DNA of 64,000 nucleotides, taken from contig CM045735.1 in NCBI GenBank assembly GCA_024760905.1, positions 9,796,161 through 9,860,160 of the forward strand, written 5' to 3'. Both the position numbers and the translations under genes were made by a program. The notes under the pieces are model-generated. The model did no database searches and was not told the origin of the DNA. It saw nothing but the letters and a program-made list of their open reading frames with translations. Shown piece by piece: positions 25,645 through 41,240 of this stretch. Origin of the DNA: Plotosus lineatus (taxonomy: Eukaryota; Chordata; Actinopteri; Siluriformes; Plotosidae). Numbering within the stretch: the stretch's first letter is position 1; every line of letters starts with the position of its first letter.

Positions 25645-28510
25645 CAGACGCTCCCTGTTTTACGTTTTTTCGATTTTACGTTTTTTTTTTTTGAAAAACA
25701 AAATATCACATACATATAAAATTTTATTATTAAATATCACAGTCTCCTCCTTCTTCTTTTCCTTTTGGCTGTTCCCTTCAGGGTCGCCACAGAAAATCAT
25801 CTGCCTCCATCTCACCCTATCCTGTGCATCTTCTTCTCTTACACCAACTACCTTCATGTCTTCCTTCAACACATACATAAATCTTCTCTTTGGTTTTCCT
25901 CTATGCCTTTTGCCTGGATGTTCCAACCTCAGTATCCTACTACCAATATACTCACTATTCCATCTCTGTACATGTCCAAACCATCTCAATCTAGCCTCTC
26001 TGACTTTGTCTCCAAAACATCTTCCATGTGCTGTCCCTCGGATGAACTCATTCCTGATCCTATCCATCCTCGTTACTCCCAAAGAGAACCTCAACATTTT
26101 CATCTCTGCTACCTCCAGCTCTGCCTCCTGTCTTTTCCCCAGGGCCACTGTCTAAACCATACAACCACTGACAATCACTGACCCCATCACCGTCTTGTAC
26201 ACTTTTCCTTTCATTCTCGCCGATACCCTCCTATCACACATCACACCGGACCCTTTTCTGCAACCATGCCAACCTGACTGCACATGCTTCTTCACCTCTC
26301 TTCCACATTCTCCATTGCTCTGGATTGTTGAGCCTAAGTACTTAAAATCCTCCACCTTCTTTATCTTTGTTCCCTTTAACCTCACCATTCCTCTTGGGTC
26401 CTTCTCATTCACACACATGGATTCTGACTTACTGAGGCTAACCTGCATTCCTCTCCTTTCCAGGGCATACCTCCACCTCTCTAGATTTTCCTCCACTTGT
26501 TCTCTGCTCTCACTACAGATCCCGATGTCATCTGCAAACATCATAGTCCATGGAAAGTCTCGTCTAAGCTCGTCTGTAAGCCTGTCCATCACCATAGCAA
26601 ACAAGAAGGGGCTCAGAGCTGATCCTTGATGCAGTCCCACTTCCACCTTGAATTCTTGGTCACGCCAACAGCACACCTCACTACTGTCATACATCTCTCA
26701 TACATGTCCTGCACCACTCTAACATACTTCTCTGTCACTCCAGACTTCCTCATGCAATACCAAAGTTCTTCCCTTGGGACCCTATCATATGCTTTCTCCA
26801 GGACCACAAAGGCACATTGCAGCTCCGTCTGAACTTCTCTGTACTTCTCTATTAACATCCTCAAAGCAAACACTGTGTCTGTGGTGCTCTTTCTTGGCAT
26901 GAAACCAAACTGTTGTTTACAAATGCTGACTTCTGCCCTTAGTCTAGCTTCCACTTTTCTTTCCCATAACTTTATCGTATGGCTCATCAACTTTATCCCT
27001 CTGTAGTTGGCACAACTCTGCATGTCTCCCTTGTTCTTAAAAATGGGCACCAGCACACTGCTCCTCCATTCCTCTGGCATCCTCTCACTCTCTAAGACCT
27101 TGTTCAATGTATAAATCATTTTCTCTCTCCTTACTGTCCAACCTAGCATACAAGTCATCATACGCACTCTGTTTGGCCTTTGACACCACTACCTTCACCT
27201 TATGCTGTGTATCCCTGTACTCCTGTTTATTCTTTTCAGTCCTCTCAATGTCCCACTTCTTCTTAGCGAACCTCTTCTTTTGTATACACTACCGCACTTC
27301 CTCATTCCACCACCAAGTCTCCTTATCTACTTTCCTTCCAGACGACACATCAAGTACTCTCCTACCTGTCTCCCTGATCACATTTGCTGTGGTTGTCCAG
27401 TCATCGAGAAACACTTCCTGATCACCTAAAGCCTGTTTCAAATCCTCCTTGAAGACAACATGACCCTCTTCCTTTGTCAGATTCCACCACTTTGTCTTCT
27501 GCTTTGCTTTTCCTTTGCCTTCTTCACCTTCCTCACCATTAGCATCATCCTGCACACCACCATCCTATGATGTTTGGCAACACTCTCACCCACTACTACT
27601 TTGCAGTCACGTCACTGACTTCTTTCAAATTGCATTGTCTACACAAGATGTATTCTACCTATGTACTCCTACCGCCACCTTTATAAGATATAAAATATAC
27701 ACATCCAGCCTGTGGGGCATATGCACTAACATTGGACATCACGCTTTCAATTTCTAACTTGAGACTCATCGCTCTGTCTGACACTCTTTTCAGTTCTAGA
27801 ACATTCCTGACAAACCCCTCCTTCAAGATGACTCCTACTCCATTCCTCTTCCCATCCACACCATGATAAAACAGCTTAAACTCTGCTCCTCAGCTTCTAG
27901 CCTTGCTACCTTTCCCCCTGAACACACAGTGTGTCCACCTTCCTCCTCTGCATCATGTCAGCCAGCTCTACCATTTCTTGTCATAGTTCCAACATTCAAA
28001 GTCCCTACTCTCAGTCCTAGACTCTCCTTCTTCGACAAACAGTAGTCCAATTTCCACCAGCACCCTGTTGGTTAACAGCACTGATGGCGGTCGTTGTTAT
28101 CCCGGGCCTTGACTGATCTGATTTGTAGGTAATATTGATGATTTGCATGCCAAGTCTGGCATTGGTTTTACATCAGATGCCTTTCTTGGCACAACCCTCT
28201 GCATTTGTCCGGGCTTACGACCGGCATGAGAGAGCACTGGCTTGTGCCCCCCTCACAGCTGCATTTCACAGTATATAGTACAGTATGCAAATATCACAGT
28301 ACAAAATTAAAAAGTTTTTATTTAATTACTACATTTTACTCGATTAATACTGAATTAATGAGTAAGACTCTATCAAATGTGTTTAAGAAGCATATTTTAG
28401 TGCATGTAATATGCTACATAGGGTTTTATCTCCAGGTACAGAACTCACGGATTATCTTGATTTGCAGGAGGGGCCGGAACCGAACTCCTGTGAATAACAG
28501 GGGCCTACTG
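25645..28510. mobile_element. Pogo/Tigger-like MITE carrying an RTE
   Basis: The left end CAGACGCTCCCTGTTTTACG and right end CCCCTGTTATTCACAGG (reverse) resemble each other. TA dinucleotides lie at 25643-25644 and 28511-28512. The interior is AT-rich non-coding DNA interrupted by RTE R5. Confidence 0.5.
25744..28266 (-). mobile_element. RTE LINE copy R5, nearly end to end
   Basis: The 3' signature lies at the left (GAAGAAGGAGG tail) and the 5' end AAATGCAGC at the right, with CACAGT target duplications (25738-25743 and 28267-28272). Minus-strand fragments in order: endonuclease (NGVGVILKEGFVRNVLE, 27659-27859), linker (WWNEEVR, 27289-27555), fingers/palm (GIKLMSHTIKLWERKVEARL; QQFGFMPRKSTTDTVFALR; 26613-27167), FADDIGICSESREQVEENLE (26152-26694) and C-terminus (25660-26148). 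At least three frame breaks plus deletions in the endonuclease make it inactive. Confidence 0.9.
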
Positions 28511-28512
28511 TA

Positions 28513-29440
28513 TGTTTTCCTATGTAACAGGTTTTTGATGAGGCGGCAGAAATTTTAGTTGTTTTCACTTTTTAAAGTGCTGGCTCAGCTCTACTATGTG
28601 GTTTATGAAAGTATAAAATACGTTATGACTTATTTACAAAACAAAAAGCATAAACAAAACAAAGCAAAAAACAAAGAAAACCAATCCAACGTGGAACTCA
28701 GTACATCAGTGGTGCAGTGCATGTTTGAGTTCACGTGTGTGTAGTGCCGTATGGAGGAGAAGTTAAACCATACATGATGTAATGCAACCGTAGACACAAT
28801 CCTGCTTGGAGAGAGACCCAGAAATGACTGAGCAGCTATCTTAAAAAAGGGAGAAGCCAGCGGGTGGAGCAGCATCAGATGTGGCCTCTACTCCCAACAC
28901 ACCTCCAGCCTGTGCAAAGACAGACACAACAACAAGGCGACCTGACAGGGTGATCACAGGACGGAACCCATTCCTACCATTTTCAGGAAAGGCACATCTC
29001 AAGTCAAGGGCATGGCCGGAAAACTGTGTGGCTCTCAGTCTGACTGAAAATATATGACAAAGACTTTTTGGTCCATGACAACGTTCCATCCTGCAAAGCT
29101 AATCTGTCCACTTATAACTGCGAAAACTGGAAAAGCTTCATTAAAATAAAATTTTCCATTAGTGAAGCCAATGAGTCAAAGAATTCAGGCCCAAAGAGGA
29201 GTAGCAAAGTATGTGAATATTTCATTTGTGGTGTTGATTATGATACATATCTTCTATATAGTAATCCAAAATAATAATAATAATAATAAAAAAAGAACAA
29301 ATAAGAAGCAGATATTTATTAATTTTCTCAAGTGCTTAATACAATTTAAGAACGCGGAGTGTCCATCTCAGCCAAATCTGGCATTTTCCCACTTACTTGG
29401 TTGAGCTGAGGATTTGCATGTTTTCTGCTCTTGCAATGCG
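28513..29440. other. Spacer left of intelectin 3 unit
   Basis: AT-rich sequence with a long open minus frame at 28841-29089 (82 codons) that I do not recognise. No element or exon is identified with confidence. From about 29340 it becomes the unit-start segment shared with 44140 and 61080. Confidence 0.5.
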
Positions 29441-29443
29441 CTT

Positions 29444-29457
29444 CCACCAGGGGGCGC
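29444..29457 (+). promoter_or_regulatory. CTCF-like motif
   Basis: CCACCAGGGGGCGC, an exact match to the vertebrate CTCF core consensus as generally described. It sits in the duplicated unit-start segment; further copies are at 44235-44248 and 61169-61182, same orientation. Confidence 0.55.
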
Positions 29458-29765
29458 TACTAGCACCGTTGTCTTTAATTTCCGAATTGGGACCAGCAGC
29501 ACATTCGTGTGTCTGTGTTGAGCAATGTGAAATGTCCACTTTTTTGATTTTGGTTGACTTGTTCGTTTGTTGATTGTGGTTAAATCGAGAGACTGTACTT
29601 TAAGACTATTAAAAGCTGTCACTAATAAAATGAAGGTCTGAACGTGTGTAGCTTGTTCCATCCTTTCAAGCTGATCTGTTCAAAAATAACATTTACCATT
29701 AGTGAAACTCATGAATCAAAGAATTCAGGCCCAAGTTCTGTCCTACCATCTCTCTCTCTCTCTCT

Positions 29766-30110
29766 GTCTGTCTGTCTTCCTTTCAGCATTTTCCCTTTTT
29801 ACTCAGGAGTCGCCACAGTGAATCATCTGATTCGCACGTTTGATTTGGCAGAGGTTTTTACGTCGGATGCCCTTCCTGTCACAACCCTTTTTAGCAAGGG
29901 ACAGAAACACGCTGACGACTTTGCAGCTACTCTTTACGAAAGTCAGCAATGGTTCTTTTACATGCCTCTCACCATAGACAGTGAGAGACATGGCCCGCCT
30001 TTGATAACCCAGTTAGCTGCACTGGGGGGGGGCAGTGACAACCTTGTGGAGAGTGGGACAACCTTTGGATCAGCGATCCAGCGCCCTATACCACTAGACC
30101 ACCACTGCCC
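29766..30110 (-). mobile_element. tRNA-derived SINE (S2), RTE-like body
   Basis: The tRNA-like head is at the right (box A/B reverse complement, GGATCAGCGATCC region). The body to the left matches the RTE 5' leader (AGGGCATCCGACGTAAAAAC on the sense strand) and RTE 3' end (GTGGCGACTCC). TACCATCTCTCTCTCTCT flanks both ends, an apparent target duplication of the CT tract. Confidence 0.85.
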
Positions 30111-30210
30111 CTACCATCTCTCTCTCTCTCTATGTCCCTCTTACTTTCTCTCTCACCATGTCCCTCTTGCTCTCACCATGTCTCTGTTGCTCTCTCCCTC
30201 TCACCATGCA
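30111..30210. repeat. (CT)n-rich tract, gene 3 unit
   Basis: CTCTCT with CCATGTCCCTC units, equivalent to 7282 and 49669. Confidence 0.8.
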
Positions 30211-30868
30211 GTGCACCCATATTGTTTCCACCAACACACATGTAAATTTTTACACAACATAACACTCATGTAAGCAATTCTGGATAAAAATAAATTTGCA
30301 GAGTTGATTTTAAAACAGTGGCTAACCCTGTGTGATTGTGATTAGTTCTTTCGCTTAGAAACAGTGAAACAGCACAGGAAGAACATGCTAACCATGACAC
30401 CACTGTGCCACTCTGTTATTCAGATGTTTACCAGCTAAATTATTCCGTAATTTAATCACTGAACAAACCCAACAAACTAAATGCTGACAACTTTATTATT
30501 TCAGAAAACTAGGATTAGTTAGAAACACCATCAAGAAAGTTAGGAGAAATGAACATGAGGAAATACACATCAATCGTAAAGAATTCAAGATACTCTAATT
30601 GCTTTTATCATATCATGAAAATTTCATCTTCAGAACACATTGCTTTCGAATCTCCTCCAAATCAGGAGTGTGTTTGTGTGTGTGAGCGAGAGAGAGCGAG
30701 AGAGAAAGAGAGAGAGAGAGAGACATATGAACTGCATCAAACATCTGAAAATTAATTCAGGAAATAACTTTAACAGTGATGTAAACACACAAACATTAAC
30801 ACACACATTGGGAGGCAATTTTACAACAGGGAATGTTATAGTGTTGTGTTCATCGTGTGTTGGTTCTT

Positions 30869-35523
<4,655 letters not shown>

Positions 35524-35737
35524 CTCTATCAGGCAAAAATAATTACAAAATACATTTATATTACCTATCACATAGATTCTGCGTAATTTTATTCAAAATT
35601 TTATAATTATAAAGAGAAGTACTTCTGTCAGAGATTCTTCCCATCACTTATCATATAAATAAATAAGTAAATAATTGAGCATTCAAATAATTAAATAAAT
35701 AATTAATCTGAAATTGGACTCAGAAAGACTCACTGAC

Positions 35738-35802
35738 CTGAACAAGATGATGATGAAGAGATTGATGATGAAGATGATGATTAAGATGATAATGTATTTA
35801 TA
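35738..35802 (-). promoter_or_regulatory. Intelectin 3 TATA box and 5' UTR exon
   Basis: TATAAATA on the reverse strand (35795-35802) is the best TATA box of the four copies. The splice donor CAG|GTCAGTGAG is at 35738/35737, so the 5' UTR exon is roughly 30 bp. This copy shows the uninterrupted ancestral arrangement against which the LTR insertions in genes 2 and 4 can be read. Confidence 0.7.
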
Positions 35803-35901
35803 CTGAAGTTTCAGATCTTCAGTTTTTATACACGGGAAGTTTTATATAGTGGTGTAGTTGTCTGATACTGAGATAGAATTTAGGAGGGGTTTAATCTTTC
35901 A

Positions 35902-35903
<2 letters not shown>

Positions 35904-35944
<41 letters not shown>
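35904..35944. repeat. (GT)n microsatellite upstream of intelectin 3
   Basis: A pure GT run at the position where genes 1, 2 and 4 have only a few GT units, about 100 bp upstream of the TATA box. Confidence 0.9.
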
Positions 35945-35945
<1 letters not shown>

Positions 35946-36207
35946 AGTGTGGTGTCTTGTGACACAACTAAAAAAAAAAAAAAATATGAGAAGTCCCACC
36001 ATGAAAAGTTAAAGGAAGAGTGTTGTATAAGAAGTGTATTATATATATTTCAATTCTTTAAGTCTTCATCTGGAACTGGATATTGTCTGCTGACTCAGAT
36101 TATCGAGATGCTGGATGATGATATCAATCAATCTGTACTGTTTCTAACTTCGCCCACATTGTTTATTGTTTTTAAGAATTGACCTATAGTTACTATCAGT
36201 TACTCCA

Positions 36208-36660
36208 GGTCCTAAACCTTGTGACTACAGTGTAAACTGTGGTGAGGCCAAGATAGAACACAAAGCTTGCAAGACTTCACAATAACTGTTACGGGGGCAC
36301 CGAACTTTCAGATGAACCCAGAAAATTTGCAGGGGACAGTGTCCTCGGGACCTTTTATTGACTAGCTGGTGGCACCGAAGAAAATACATAGAAACAAACA
36401 CTGGAGGCACTGTAGCAACCAACAAAAACAAACACAAGAGATGATGAAGAAAATAACAAATACGGGACTGAGACAGGGAAGGCTGGCTGAGCACAGAGCA
36501 AATCCAGGGGCCAGGAAAGAACTCAAAGTAGCAACCAAGTGAGCCGAATACAATCTTCTGGCAGAGAGGTGAAGGTGCAGCTCATCTTTATAGTGGGTTG
36601 ATTGAGGAGTGGAATCAGGTGTGCACTGCTGCACTGAGCCAGAAGTAGGTCAGCCACCTC
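36208..36660 (-). mobile_element. Gypsy-like LTR upstream of intelectin 3
   Basis: Same LTR as at 4146, 17737, 22348 and 59164, with AATAAAAGGTCCC and TATAAAGATGAGC on the minus strand. Its 5' end is deleted at about 36660, where internal gypsy sequence follows. Confidence 0.75.
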
Positions 36661-36797
36661 CTGCATTGCTGGGTGATTTCCACCACAGATTTAATCAGAG
36701 AGACATAAAAAACTAGATGCACCTTGAGAGCTGCAGGAAATTTCATTCAGACAGTACTGGGGTTTATCATGCGCTTAATGGTGTAGTGACTAATGTA

Positions 36798-37949
36798 CTG
36801 GTCCTTCTCAAAAATTAGCATATTGTGATAAAGTTCATTATTTTCTATAATGTACTGATAAACATTAGACTTTCATATATTTTAGATTCATTACACACAA
36901 CTGAAGTAGTTCAAGCCTTTTATAGTTTTAATATTGATAATTTTGGCAAAAAAAGTAAAGAAAAACCAAAAATCCCTCTCTCAAAAAATTAGCATATTTC
37001 ATCCGACCAATAAAAAAGTGTTTTTAATACAAAAAAAAAAGTAAACCTTCAAATAATTATGTTCAGTTATGCACTCAATACTTGGTCGGGAATCCTTTTG
37101 CAGAAATGACTGTTTCAATGCGGCGTGGCATGGAGGCAATCAGCCTGTGGCACTGCTGAGGTGTTACGGAGGCCCAGGATGCTTCGATAGCGGCCTTAAG
37201 CTCATCCACAGTGTTGGGTCTGGTGTCTCTCAACTTTCTCTTCACAATATCCCACAGATTCTCTATGGGCTTCAGGTCAGGAGAGTTGGCAGGCCAATTG
37301 ATCCCAGTAATACCATGGTCAGTAAACCATTTAGCAGTGGTTTTGGCACTGTGAGCAGGTGTCAGGTCGTGCTGAAAAATGAAATCTTCATCTCCATAAA
37401 GCTTTTCAGCAGATGGAAGCATGAAGTGCTCCAAAATCTCCTGATAGCTAGCTGCATTGACCCTGCCCTTGATAAAACACAGTGGACCAACACCAGCAGC
37501 TGACATGGCACCCCAGACCATCACTGACTGTGGGTACTTGACACTGGACTTCAGGCATTTTGCCATTTCCTTCTCCCCAGTCTTCCTCCAGACTCTGGTA
37601 CCTTGATTTCCCAATGACATGCAAAATTTGCTTTCATCCGAAAAAAGTACTTTCTTCTGCCGCTGTTTCTGGTTCAAAAGTGGCTTGACCTGGGGAAAAA
37701 GACACCTGTAGCCCATTTCTTGCACACACCTGTGCATGGTGGCTCTGGATGTTTCTAATTTTTTAAAATAGGAATTTTGGGCTTTCATGAGCTGTATGCC
37801 AAAATCATCAGGATTAAAACAATAAAAGACCTGAAATATTTCAGTTGGTGTGCAATGAATCTAAAATTCATGAAAGTTTAATTTTTATCAGTACATTACA
37901 GAAAATAATGAACTTTATCACAATATGCTAACTTTTTGAGAAGGACCAG
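36798..37949 (-). mobile_element. Tc1/mariner transposon
   Basis: 1152 bp with long inverted ends (CTGGTCCTTCTCAAAAATTA ... TAACTTTTTGAGAAGGACCAG) and TA at 36796-36797 and 37950-37951. It sits inside a gypsy fragment whose empty equivalent is at about 23119 (CATGTACTTGGGGG). Confidence 0.95.
37075..37788 (-). pseudogene. Tc1 transposase, N-terminally truncated
   Basis: 237 codons. The catalytic triad is visible: Asp in VLFSDESKF, Asp in FIFQHDLTPAHSAK and Glu in PDLKPIENLWDIVKRK. It ends KGFPTKY. The N-terminal paired-like DNA-binding domains are missing (normal length about 340 residues), and about 15 residues appear deleted just before VLFSDE. Not expected to be autonomous. Confidence 0.9.
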
Positions 37950-39080
37950 TACTTGGGGGGCATTTTCTTGAAATCCACATGCAAAGGCTGGTCTCTTGCG
38001 GAGAGCCAAACCTGTTGGCCTACTCTATAGTTCGGAGCCAACGTCTATTGGTGGTCGGTGATTTGCTGCTTCCGAGCTGCTGACTTTCCATGGCAGCCCC
38101 AGCTTCCCTCCAGACTTGGTATGCTCTGCGAAAATGGGCTTGGACTGAGGAGACAGCCACTTTGGTCTCCTGACTAGGGAATAGGGGGTGGTTGGAAACC
38201 ATTTACCACCATGAATGGGGACATACTGGTAGCAGTGCAGACCAGGGAATTATGGGAATATTCTACCCATGGTAAGTGTGTGGACCAGGAGGCTGGGAGA
38301 TGGAAGACAACACAACACAGGGAGGATACCAGGCTCTGATTTGTTCATTTTGTTTGGCCATTAGACTGAGGGATGTAGTTGGAGGTCAGGCTGCAGGAAA
38401 CTCCCAGGGTGTTGCAAAAATCTTTCCATACCCTGGAAGTAAACTGGGGACCCTGGTATGAAACAATGACCTGGGGGATACCATTAATGTGGAAAACATG
38501 CCGAACCAGCAGGTCAACTGTCTCCAATGCTGATGGGAGCTTGGGTAGGGGGATGAAATGGATCGCCTTTGAGAATCGGTCTACGATGGTCAGGATGGTG
38601 GTGTTGCCTTCAGATGGGGGTAGACCAGTGAACCATCTCTGTCAAAAAGTTCAAACTCTTACAGAACCCAAACATACCAAACAGCTCCAGAACCCTCATC
38701 AAAGGGTTCCTAATCATCACAAACACAAAGAAAACCATTCAAGTGACTTAGTGGCGGTTCAACATTTTCAACATTTTCCCAAACGTACAGAGAGTACTCT
38801 TTTTTTGACACCCCAAAAAAGTGTACAAATAAATGTTGATGATCTCTTGGAAGGATTTTTAAAGATATTAAACAAAATAGTGGTCAAACCTCTTTTATAA
38901 AATAAATCAATGTATTTCCTTGATCAATACCTCTTTTATACACCAATTAAATAATAATGAAATCAATAAAAAATATACTTTTAAAGAATTCTTTTTAATG
39001 AAACCCGCTTTAATATTAAGACATTTGGTTTTAAAAAAAGATATTGTTTTTAATAATATTATTTTATATTAAAATATAAT

Positions 39081-39290
39081 TCAAAATGTCTGCATTTTTA
39101 ATTGGTCATTGGCTTTTGGACGACCACGCTTCAGTTTGTGATCAGCTGCTTTCTGATGTTCCAGCAGCTGATACCGGGTTGGGTAGTATTCATTGCAGAT
39201 TTTGCAGATATGCTTCGGTGTTGCAACAACTGTTGGCCGTGTCACACAATATTTCAGTAAAGGTTCAAAGTCCTTGAAACGCTCCTGCAT
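39081..39290 (-). CDS. Single C2H2 zinc-finger ORF, unrecognised
   Basis: 69 codons with HICKICNEYYPTRYQLLEHQ then KAADH, a C-x2-C-x12-H-x5-H finger, followed by LKRGRPKAND, an AT-hook-like basic patch. No neighbouring exon is identified and no promoter is visible. It may be an exon of a gene, the end of a transposon protein, or chance; I cannot assign a function. Confidence 0.4.
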   Translation of the reverse strand: MQERFKDFEPLLKYCVTRPTVVATPKHICKICNEYYPTRYQLLEHQKAADHKLKRGRPKANDQLKMQTF

Positions 39291-39442
39291 AGCCTTAAAC
39301 TTTAAAAGCTTTAAGCGTTAACACCCGTGTTATGTCAAGCAGAGCAAATCAAACAATGTTGTTGTTGTTGTTGTTGTGCGTGTACCGCTCTTAGGTGGTT
39401 GGCGAATCGCACATTGAGAGTTTCAAACATACACGCACAAAA

Positions 39443-39443
<1 letters not shown>

Positions 39444-39514
<71 letters not shown>
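39444..39514. repeat. (TA)n microsatellite
   Basis: About 35 uninterrupted TA units. Confidence 0.95.
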
Positions 39515-39517
<3 letters not shown>

Positions 39518-40299
39518 CGAGCACATGTATTATTGTTGATCGACATTTTTATAATATTAAAAAGCGTACACAGACATCTTACCACATCCCCCCGAGCGTA
39601 CGTTTTGTACGCTTAGGAAAATGTTGAAAATGTTGAATGACCCCTTATCAACTCATCACTTCAACCAAAAACAAACAGAAGATACATTTTCCTCATGAAG
39701 TGCAGATTAAATGCCATGAGCATGCCATTCAGGTTTAGTTTAACAGTGTGACTGTTCGCAGGTCGAACAATTAGAAAAAGCTTGAAAATGATAAATGGAT
39801 CAGGCAAAGAGAAACATGCATTAGAAATAGAGAAGCTACAGAGGACCCGAATAAATCCCTCCCAGATCTTTTTTCTCTAAAAATGTGTGATTAGTGACAT
39901 ACAGTGTTATCTGTACAGAAATTTGTTTACATACATTAAAGAAAAACCAACAAACAAAAAATGAATAAATAAAAAGCAGATGATATTCATCTGTTTTAAT
40001 TCCCTGAAATTATTTTTGAACGTTTAATGGTGGATTACTTTATAATCTGATGTGTCAAGATTAAGCAGGCACAATGCTACAGCTAATTCCCCTTACAATG
40101 TTTAATGTGTTGCATGGTGTGTATGTGTGTGTTGTTATGAGTATTTAATTAATAAATGTAAATATAAATATAATAAATGTATAAATGTTAAGTATGTAAT
40201 TATATTCAGTTCGTGTGCTGTAAATGGTAACAATGGTATTATTCAGCTGTTTTTGGGTCACGATTGTTTTGCCTGCATAGTCTAATTGGGTCTCAAACT

Positions 40300-40700
40300 T
40301 TCCCGCATATTATGGAAACTTTGAGATTGACCTAGTTGCACATGCACCCTGTGACTGGTCATGTGATTAGAACATTCAAGAAAAGGAACATTCCCGAACT
40401 TTAGAAAATCTATATAAGGACCAGTTGTCGACCGGCTCGGCACGGATCATGCAAGGTGGCATCATTCAACGCGAATCATCCTCTGAGTTCATCCTCCAAG
40501 ATCATCATTCAAGTCCATCATCCGCGTACATCAATAATTGTCGCACGGATTATCATCATTCAAGACTTTTGACGAGTGTGATTCCATACTTTAGACCGCC
40601 AGAGACCGCACCGTCTCTAAGTTTACCTTACTGCAGCTGTTTGGTGACTATCCTTATTTTGTGACCCTTGTTCTATTTGTATTTTGTTTAGCTCTAAACT
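40300..40700 (+). promoter_or_regulatory. Candidate promoter or orphan LTR
   Basis: CTATATAAGG at 40410-40419 is a strong TATA box. It is followed by GC-richer sequence and a TCATCATTCAAG-type repeated segment. No repeated copy exists in this window and no ORF of note follows. It could be a solo LTR or a gene promoter. Confidence 0.3.
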
Positions 40701-40820
40701 GTAAGCTATTATTTTGCCTTATTTTGTTAATATTATTAAATTGTCTTAAATGTATATCCTTGTTTGTCTTATTTTGCTGGTTTCATGAGGACTTTTCCTA
40801 TTCTAAATTTCCAGATATAA

Positions 40821-40822
<2 letters not shown>

Positions 40823-40880
<58 letters not shown>
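40823..40880. repeat. (GT)n microsatellite
   Basis: About 29 GT units. Confidence 0.95.
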
Positions 40881-40881
<1 letters not shown>

Positions 40882-41240
40882 GCAATTGTTGAAGAAAAAG
40901 AAAAGAAGACTAATGAAAAAACTGCAGTTCCTTTTTTATCCTGATACCTTTTGTACCTTTTTAATGATTTCTTGTTTTTCAGTCTTTTACAAACAGCATC
41001 CAATGAAATCTCTTGATTTAGTTTTCATCAACCATGAAAATAGAAATGGATAAAATACAGTATTTGAATCTTCACTTGATGACTAATTCTAAAAAAATGT
41101 ATTAAAATATCATTTAGTATTTATATATGATTGGTTAAGTGCTCAATGATTGGCCTCACTTTTTTTTTTTTTCCTTCATGATCCACATCCCTGATTGGTG
41201 CTGGTGGTCACATGTCCGTGATTACTCCCAGCAGAACCAG

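Larger units (their letters stand above)
36661..38640 (-). mobile_element. Ty3/gypsy integrase region interrupted by Tc1
   Basis: Apart from the Tc1 element, minus-strand frames give integrase core ([40 protein letters not shown] at 38345-38527) and the following segment (38020-38202), and 36690-36795 the tail. Collinear with 22990-23400. Truncated and frameshifted. Confidence 0.8.
38641..41240. other. Low-copy spacer between gene 3 and gene 4 units
   Basis: AT-rich DNA without recognised transposon frames. It holds a single zinc-finger ORF (39081-39290), a (GTT)n tract near 39358, a long (TA)n, a TATA-containing region near 40410 and a (GT)n. This is the only sizeable part of the window that does not recur elsewhere in it. 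Confidence 0.6.

Noticed and set aside
28841..29089. 82-codon minus ORF as a gene
   Set aside because: No recognisable domain, splice context or repeat support; could be chance.
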